From contig JAQMRL010000001.1 in the NCBI GenBank assembly GCA_035578175.1, positions 374,299,220 to 374,363,219 on the forward strand: DNA of 64,000 nucleotides, given 5' to 3'. Shown in pieces: positions 57,167 to 64,000 of this stretch; position 1 is the first letter of the stretch; every line of letters starts with the position of its first letter. Source of the DNA: Catonia carolina. Lineage: Eukaryota; Arthropoda; Insecta; Hemiptera; Achilidae. The position numbers and the translations under genes are program-made. The notes under the pieces are model-generated. The model made no database searches. It saw nothing but the letters and a program-made list of their open reading frames with translations, and was not told the origin of the DNA.

Positions 57167-57561
57167 CTGCCCATAACAGACAGGTGGAGTGTCAAATTAT
57201 TTACACTCAATCTGTTAGTTGCAGGGCTAAAATAAATAGTTCTGTTTCTTGTCACGTGGTCAGCCAATTAAATGACTGAATCATTTAAGAACAGAAGAGG
57301 TGGAGGTGTAAAAGACACTAATCAGAGTTAACTCCTCTGAAAGTAATGAATTTCATTATACAGCCAGACCCTGCGGTGAATGAAGTGAAAGTGTCATTTG
57401 CAGAGTGGAAAATATGTGCTTTTCAGAGGGCCCAGCATGCTGATAAGTGTACTTTTCCATTCAGTGAGGAACGCAATGGTAAACCACCTCACTCCTCGTT
57501 TTACTTAGTAAAACCTCTACAGGTTCAAACCAGCCTTTCGGCTGATGACCTAAACAACACA
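57167..57561 (+). mobile_element. Retroposon family G, full-length copy 2
   Basis: This 395-bp unit is flanked by the 10-bp target duplication ACAAAGAAAA (57157-57166, 57562-57571). It is about 90% or more identical by eye to 2228-2621, with the same CTGCCCATAACAG start and CTAAACAACACA end. The short reading frame beginning MNFIIQPDP is kept in both copies but differs by missense changes. That keeping may simply reflect youth. Confidence 0.85.
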
Positions 57562-57654
57562 ACAAAGAAAAGGGAAAAGAAACAAAAGAATTCACACAGT
57601 AATTATATCATAATAATATTAATTTTATTAAGTCCTAAACAGGTCTTAAAATAG

Positions 57655-59039
57655 GGTACAGAACCACATTTTCTCTTACAAACTGAACACCATTCAGTAT
57701 GCTATATACGTATATATTATACATAATATATAAAACTGATTCTAAAATGCAATAATAAAATGAAATAAATATTATCACGAATATTTCCCGTTCTGAAAAA
57801 TATTATAGTTTTACAGTTTCTCTCATTTTATTAACTTACCATTGTTCAGTAATAAAAATTAATTTATATATTTCATTTCAATACAAATTAATACATAAAT
57901 ATATACGAGTAAATTTAATACTCATTTCATAATAGCAATTATGAAGTAAAATGTATTATGTTTTTCAATTGCTAATTAATATTTTTGAATAAAATAATTA
58001 ATATTCATTATGGAATGAATCATAAGTGCTTAACTTTAATTTAGGATGCATTAGCTCGCGAATATGGCCCCATTTTTTTTTATGGCAAGACCTAGTGTCA
58101 TTTCAATTTATTAATTATTAATTCTTTTTTACATTTATTCATTTATTAAATTCATTTAACATGCTTTTCAGTCATTTTATTCTAATGTGAATTATTTACT
58201 TACGTCTTGTAAATTATTATTTCATAAATATAATTACATAATTATATATTTATAACAATAAAAATATTAAAAATCAATAAATAACTTAAAACCTATTTTA
58301 TTTTATTAATAATATACATTTTAATTACAATAATAACATGTAACACAAAGCATTGTTTATTTTACTCTTATTTATAATTACTTTTATGCACATAAATTAC
58401 CTAAATGTACGTACATCATATCGACAATTTATAAAAAAATAAATAAAAATTGCCAATAATTTTTTACAATTAACTAAAAATTATTTTAAAAAATTTAATA
58501 AAATGACATTACTATGACTAGAAAATTAATAAATTAATTCAATTAAACCTTAACTCTAAAATTTTCGTAACAGCACTTTTCATCAACCATTTTTATTAAT
58601 AGGCACTCAAAACTGCCATTACTGACCAACTTCATTTTTTATTATTATAAAACACAGCCAACTAACAGATCTATTGGGCGATACTTATTGTTTCCAATCA
58701 GATATTTTTTCTTTATATGAATTTCATCATTACACAATTACAGGAATTCAAGCGATCCTAATGGGTTACAAAACAAAAACTATCTTTCACTATCATTACC
58801 AAAGCATTTTCATTTCACAGTAAAAATTATTAAAATGAGGAGTCATTTTTTTGAGACAAGTGGTTAATAACAATAAATGTGGTATATAAATAACACATGA
58901 GAAATATTTTTAAAAAATGGCTAAAATAAAGTCACAGAACATATTTAAAAAGTAAAACAAAATTATTACATTAAATAAACATCAACTATCTTCTGTTATT
59001 AAATGAACATAAACAACCAAGCTTTTTTTATTCCCAATT
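57655..59039. other. Very AT-rich stretch
   Basis: About 1.4 kb of AT-rich sequence without ORFs or recognised repeats. Confidence 0.45.
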
Positions 59040-59270
59040 ACCTATTTCACAAATTAATGCTAATGGACATGGTGAAGGGTGATAGATGAAGATAAGTTAT
59101 GAAAAAATTTCAGATCTGACTGGGAATCAAATCTGAGACACTTGGCTTAAAAGAAAACGGTTAGCACACTCCTATACCAGAGGTCCCAGATTCGATATTT
59201 GATCAGGTCTGACATTTTTTTTCACGAATTATTTTTTTCTATCACAATCAAAGTGAAATTCAAGGTTTGG
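59040..59270. repeat. SINE family E copy forming an inverted pair
   Basis: GGTGAAGGGTGATAGATGAA and CAGATCTGACTGGGAATCAA are a minus-oriented E remnant. Directly after, AGATTCGATATTTGATCAGG.CTGACATTTTT is a plus-oriented E remnant, so the two form a decayed palindrome. Confidence 0.5.
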
Positions 59271-59520
59271 CTAGAAAAAACCAGGTTGATATTGCTACAT
59301 TGAGGAATAAAATGCAATAAGGTTAAAGGTCTTAGGTCTTGTGGTCAGTATGTAAAACCTTCCACTTCTACTCAAGTTTCATTAGCTTTCTCACTTCCAC
59401 CCATAGTGTGCTAGTTGAAAATGGTTTAAGTTTTGATACATCAGAAAAATGATAAGTAATTCAGAAAGAACAGTATGTGAAACTAAAATCTGTTTAACGT
59501 AACAAATGTACAGGGGTGAT
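59271..59520. other. Stretch without recognised features
   Basis: Nothing recognised. Confidence 0.35.
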
Positions 59521-60060
59521 TGTTTATAAAGATTTTTACACGCCAATTTGAGAGGTTCAAACAATTTAAAGAATGCCATGAACAAGTAAGTGATGACTCA
59601 CACTCTGGCACACCATTATGAACAAAAACTGAAGCTAATTAGCACAGATTGGGTACACGTTGGGTACCTGAGGGTCATACAGTAAATCAAATTAGTATCT
59701 TGACTAATCTTTGTGAGTACGGAGAAAACAGCCCAATTTATAGAAAAACAAATTATTTAACAAGTTGTGAATCCCTTTACCGGGACAATGCTCCAATTCA
59801 TAGCGCTTCATCCGTAAAAATGTTTTTGACAATGCACACAACCCTCTCTTGGACCAATCGCTTTACTTGCCTGATTTAGCCCCTGAGACTTTTTACTTCA
59901 AATCAGTAGCTTTGAAGGGAACGAGATCTGAGTCCGGTGAAGCAGTAAAAGCAAAAGCAATAGATGTCGATCTGCAGTACTATTTTTGCAGTGGAAAATT
60001 TGCATGAAGTAGTGTAGAGATTGAGGAAAAAGTATACTGAAGGTATACTGAAATAAAAAT
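59521..60060 (+). pseudogene. Old mariner transposase remnant
   Basis: Pieces in order are FERFKQFKECHEQVSDDSHS (end of the HTH domain), then YRDNAPIHSASSVKMFL, corresponding to the second catalytic motif (HDNA.HS). Next come LPDLAPETFY-like (SPDLAP.DF), GTRSESGEAVKAKAIDVDL and a terminal helix-like segment. Many stops, frameshifts and a deletion between the first two blocks show it is long dead. Confidence 0.7.
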
Positions 60061-60104
60061 TGTACATAAAAATACAATTTTGATTTCTGCCAGTAATTAG
60101 ATAA

Positions 60105-60395
60105 TAGAGTTGCGAAAATTAAATTTCTTCAGGCAGTGAAGGGCTGCACTCTTGAGGACAAGATCAGAAGTGATGTTTAAGGCAAGAGCTGGAAACAGTT
60201 AGCCTAAAGAAGACGAAAAATGACGACAGAATCAACTAGAGTAGTCATCAAGAACACATGACACGCCATTTGCCTAGATTGGCAATAAATTACAAGCCAA
60301 ATGGTCGAAGGGGTGTTGGTCATACGAGGGGAAGGTGGTTTCCAGAACAGGCAGTACTGCCTAATCTTTGAAGTGAAGAAGAAGAAAAATACATA
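60105..60395 (+). pseudogene. LINE C-terminal remnant
   Basis: Segments VAKIKFLQAVKGCTLEDKIRS and, in a later frame, HMTRHLPRLAINYKPNGRRG and RWFPEQAVLPNL followed by a stop and GAAGAAGAA-type tail. They match the same C-terminal landmarks as the LINE piece at 26236-26831 (FLRGVKGCTRLDKVR, MPEQA), so the two are probably of one family. Confidence 0.65.
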
Positions 60396-61087
60396 AAACT
60401 TTTTTAAGCCTCAGTTTGATTTTACCTAGCCAAACCTCATAATAAAAAATTCAGATACCAAAATGTTTACAAAGCCACTTGCAGCGAAACTAATCAATTT
60501 AAGTAACATTAGATTTAACTGGAAACCTTTAGATAGCTACTTCTCCTTTCTTTAGTAAAAAAATTGGTTTAACTAACTTTGTGATATGAATCAACACATT
60601 TATATAAAATAATAGTTTCATTAAAAACAATAAAATCAAAATAACATGAATTAGCCATCTAAGTCAAGGAAAATGATTGCTTTCATTTTTTAATGTCACA
60701 AGGACATGTGTTAAGAGAATCACATAACTATACAATACATCATGCTATCTTAATCAAGTATGATTGTCAATATGAACATACTTTTGTTTAAATAATCCCC
60801 AATTTTACAATCACAAATTCTTCTTTTGTTCTGTCTAAGCACATTTTGACACCAACAACTCACAATTTTTGTAGAAAGATTAGGTTAACGTTAAAAGGCT
60901 GCTTGCTAAAATAAGAAAGGTGGGTAAAGAATATTTAATAAATAACAATTACATTTTTCACAATAAAATCAACAAACTAAAAGTTCAAAATATTATTATA
61001 AATATGCATTCACAAACAAATGATAAAAATCAATAACTCTGTTTTTAATTATAAGAAATTTAGCCTGTTCATTTTAATTACATAATA
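60396..61087. other. AT-rich stretch
   Basis: Nothing recognised. Confidence 0.4.
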
Positions 61088-61576
61088 CAGTGGACCCCTG
61101 TTATAACGCGCTTGGATATACCACAGATTGGATTTAACACGGTTGGATTATGTTCCCCAATTGTTTTTTAAGAAATACTAAGAATGACATTACGTAATAT
61201 GAATTTAACTATAGGTAAATTTAATGTATTTTCGGTAACAGATTTTTTGTATTATCTCCTACTCTTGCGTATACATATAGTACTGTAGGATGTAGTATAT
61301 TCGTATTTTATTAAATATCAAATCCCATTCAGTAAATCTGTATCCCAGCAAACATTGTAAGTACAGTAAATTAGAGAGTTCTTTATAATTTTCTTACATA
61401 ATGAAAATACTCTTTGCGTTCTGTAATACACAACAGCCAGTGTTCTACAGTGCGTATGTTTAAGGTTAATTTTTTTGAAATACAGTACATACATAATTAT
61501 CGAAAACTAGAATACCCTGCTATATCACGAATCTCCCGATGTCCCCATTACACAGCGTAATAACTGGAGAGCACTG
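61088..61576. mobile_element. Tigger/pogo-like MITE, 489 bp
   Basis: TA duplications (61086-61087, 61577-61578) flank CAGTGGACCCCTGTTATAAC and, inverted on the right, CAGTGCTCTCCAGTTATTAC. The CAGTG..CCC..TTATAACG style is typical of Tigger ends. The interior has no ORF. Confidence 0.7.
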
Positions 61577-61685
61577 TATGCTAAATATTTTCAAATAAAT
61601 CTTAAAAGTTTTAATATTTACAAAACCAGAACAAAAATACAATCAGCTTGGTTTAATCTAAAAATAGGTTTCATAAATATAAATA

Positions 61686-61997
61686 CAGTCAATGTTCGAT
61701 TTAATGGACTTTCAATTTAACGGACTAGCCTCCTACATAAATAAAACGGTTTGAAATTACAAAAATCTAAGGAATGTTAATTATTGTGAAGAAACACCAG
61801 TACCTTTCATCATGAAAGATATAGTTTTTTGAAAGTTATGATAAAAATAAGGCTATAAGCAAATTCAGTGTTTACTTAAACACATTATAGAAATATACAT
61901 GATCGATTGTGTTTTAACTGAATGACTTTAAATCTAACGAACTTTAACAATAGACATTGGTATCCCCCAATTAGTCCGTTAAATCAAGCATTGACTG
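61686..61997. mobile_element. Tigger/pogo-like MITE, 312 bp
   Basis: TA duplications (61684-61685, 61998-61999) flank CAGTCAATGTTCGATTTAAT and, inverted on the right, CAGTCAATGCTTGATTTAAC. The similarity continues as GGACT. No ORF. Confidence 0.8.
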
Positions 61998-62874
61998 TAT
62001 TATAATGTAAATAAATGGCAATGAATCATTTTTAACATAAAACGTGATGTAGGAACATAACCTCTACTCAAAGATAACGAAAACAATTATAGATTTTTTT
62101 ACATAAAGAATAGTTTTATAATGTTAATTTTCAGTCAACCAAAATTTCAATTGTTATAATAACTTTTGAAAATCATTTTAAGTTATTATATCAATATTAT
62201 TCAAAAAGAGAAAAAATTATCTATGAACAAACAAAAATTACATTAAATTAATACTATAAATCTAAAGAACTTCAAATTAATAATATGTAAACACTTTTAA
62301 TACACTGTGGTAAAGAATAAAGCATTTTTTAAGTTATTATAGAATAAAACCTGAGCGAATAGAATTGTTCATAATTCCATTATGCCGTTTAAAATTCTTC
62401 TATTATTCAGGTTTGAAAGTAACAAAGGTTGCGAATACATTTGCGTACTTCTCTATGGCAAATAAGTTTAAATTTACAAGAGGAAAATACAAATTTATAT
62501 ACTCTTGCGAAAGAAAATTTCTCATCACAGTTACTATTGTCAATTACTCATATATAATAAGTACAGTACTAGTCAATTTTATTTTCATATAATGACTGTG
62601 CAGGTAGTATGGTAGGATGGTATTAGAATGCAGGAGAAATTACATGCGAGAAAATGAGTGCATGACAGAGAAAGTGTATGTATATTTCTCGGTTCAATTT
62701 TGTTCTGATTGAGATTTGAATGTATTTTTATTGATTCAAATATTTCTTAATAATTAATTTATTAATGTTTTGTTCAAACTAATAGAATATTGTGGTAAAT
62801 TTTATTAATTTACAAAATACAATATACAGATTATGTATGAGGTATTAATAAATTAGCCTAAATAAAAATCCTTA
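61998..62874. other. AT-rich stretch, possibly 3'UTR of the exon at 62875
   Basis: No repeats were recognised. If the minus-strand exon is real, its 3'UTR extends into this region. Confidence 0.3.
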
Positions 62875-62961
62875 GACTACTCAAGTGGATCAATTCCATC
62901 GACTATTTGTTCATCTTTGGTGATACTATCTCCGATTTCAGAAGAAAAAATTTTCAAACTT
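62875..62961 (-). CDS. Possible minus-strand terminal exon
   Basis: On the minus strand, after an acceptor-like CTTATTTAAAG, one frame reads LKIFSSEIGDSITKDEQIVD and GIDPLE before TAG. The acidic, protein-like composition stands out from the surrounding AT-rich noise. Upstream exons would lie beyond the window or be too short to see. There is no other support. Confidence 0.25.
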
Positions 62962-64000
62962 TAAATAAGTATAAATATTCATTAGCACACAATTAATTTA
63001 ACTTTAAAGAAATTCCATGATCTTGTCTACAAACAGATTTTAGCTGAGACAGTTCAACCAATAATGCATTCCTGAGAACAGTATAATGAAATACTATTTG
63101 CTGTACTAAAAAAATGTACTATAAGGTAACCATGGACCATTCAACAATTGTTAAAAGAACAAAAGTTGCATTGAATCTGGGTTAGCTATACTACTCTTTT
63201 TCGCACCGTACTCCCACTACACCAATACCACAAACTATACTAATACACATTCATGCACTACATGAAATAAATTTGATAAGATATACCATGCTTTATAATA
63301 AACATTACCATTACATACAAGATTCAGTCAATAAAAAAATATATGTTATGAAAACAGAAATGTTGAATGATTGTTTATTAGTACAATTCAGTTATATAAA
63401 CAGAATCATGATCATCCGATCTAAAAATATCTATTAAAAATTTATTTAAATAATTATATAAAAGAAATAAAATAATAATATATAAATGCATAACACAAAA
63501 CAGTTATTAATAAAATAACAAAACATAAATAAAAAAGTATAAAGTAGAAATAAAAAATCTTATAAATAATATTCTTTGGTTATTAGAAAAATTATTTTTA
63601 TTTCGATACCTAAACATACACTGTACGTATTGTTTTATCCTTGAACTATTCTTCTCGTATAAATACATTTTACATAGACAACAATAAATAAACTTAATAC
63701 TATATACAGAGTAAATAATGGCAATTAAACATATTAAGTCGATGTAAAAAAAAAATCAGTGTTAAACATATATCACTTTTTCACTAATGTTCTTTTTTTG
63801 TTTCTTTTTTTTATAATTTGTATTTATTGGCAGTCATTTTATAAACTATGATATGAAAGTTTACCACATTTTTTAAATACATACATATTATCACATAAGC
63901 CACAATACTCTTTCAAAAAACAATTATTATTACCTATTAAAAAGATGATTGATTCATTCATGAAAAAGCAGTTTTTCTTTGTATTTTTAATAATTAAGTT
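62962..64000. other. AT-rich stretch to the window end
   Basis: No ORF, repeat family or RNA gene was recognised. Confidence 0.4.

Overview
This is a eukaryotic nuclear window, AT-rich and gene-poor, almost certainly from an insect. The evidence is the mix of mobile DNA: mariner, Tigger/pogo and piggyBac-type DNA transposons, RTE-, Jockey- and CR1-like LINE pieces, several tRNA-headed SINE families, and introns of 11 and 27 kb. A hemipteran with a large repeat-rich genome is my best guess, but the sequence does not prove the order. There are no operons, rRNA genes, CRISPR arrays or credible stand-alone tRNA genes.

Host gene. One plus-strand gene can be assembled by hand from three exons: 6274-6399, 17578-17805 and 44874-45049. 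All three junctions are GT-AG and both splice phases agree (one base left, two bases supplied, each time building a Glu codon). From the first in-frame ATG (6288) the product is 171 residues and is not a family I recognise. Exon 1 follows a splice acceptor, so there should be at least one more exon upstream. A weaker candidate is a minus-strand terminal exon at 62875-62961. A minus-strand ORF cluster at 54644-55342 is unassigned.

Mobile DNA with coding capacity. Two elements stand out. (1) A 3.5-kb RTE-like LINE, 41300-44830 on the minus strand, has 11-bp target-site duplications, and its single long reading frame is broken only by two TGA codons. It landed just before exon 3, on a CTAAC branch-point-like motif, which the target duplication copied. 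(2) A 2.8-kb pogo/Tigger-like DNA transposon, 48384-51204, has TA target sites, terminal inverted repeats, repeated subterminal motifs, a likely 5'UTR intron and an intact 648-residue transposase (Psq-type HTH, DD35D catalytic domain, C-terminal PHD finger). It may still be active.

Palindromic and non-autonomous DNA elements. A 1-kb foldback (22791-23802) has 445-bp arms that are almost identical. A larger foldback (28427-31007) has been split by an inverted SINE pair and by a copy of a microsatellite-bearing repeat. A mariner derivative (12674-13097) carries the mariner 3' end at both termini. Further TIR elements lie at 3004-3805, 22166-22773, 25903-26230, 38472-39136, 47605-48144, 51694-52285, 61088-61576 and 61686-61997.

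Retroposons and decay. A 394-395-bp retroposon is present twice with clear target duplications (2228-2621, 57167-57561) and once truncated. Four tRNA-derived SINE families (A-D) and two weaker ones (E, F) recur throughout, sometimes nested. Broken mariner-type transposases lie at 40380-40823, 55540-56407, 56690-57013 and 59521-60060. LINE tails lie at 4151-4545, 20203-20870, 24509-24667, 26236-26831, 33760-33998 and 60105-60395. The remaining stretches are AT-rich and show nothing I can name. All family labels rest on motif reading by eye, because no database search was possible.
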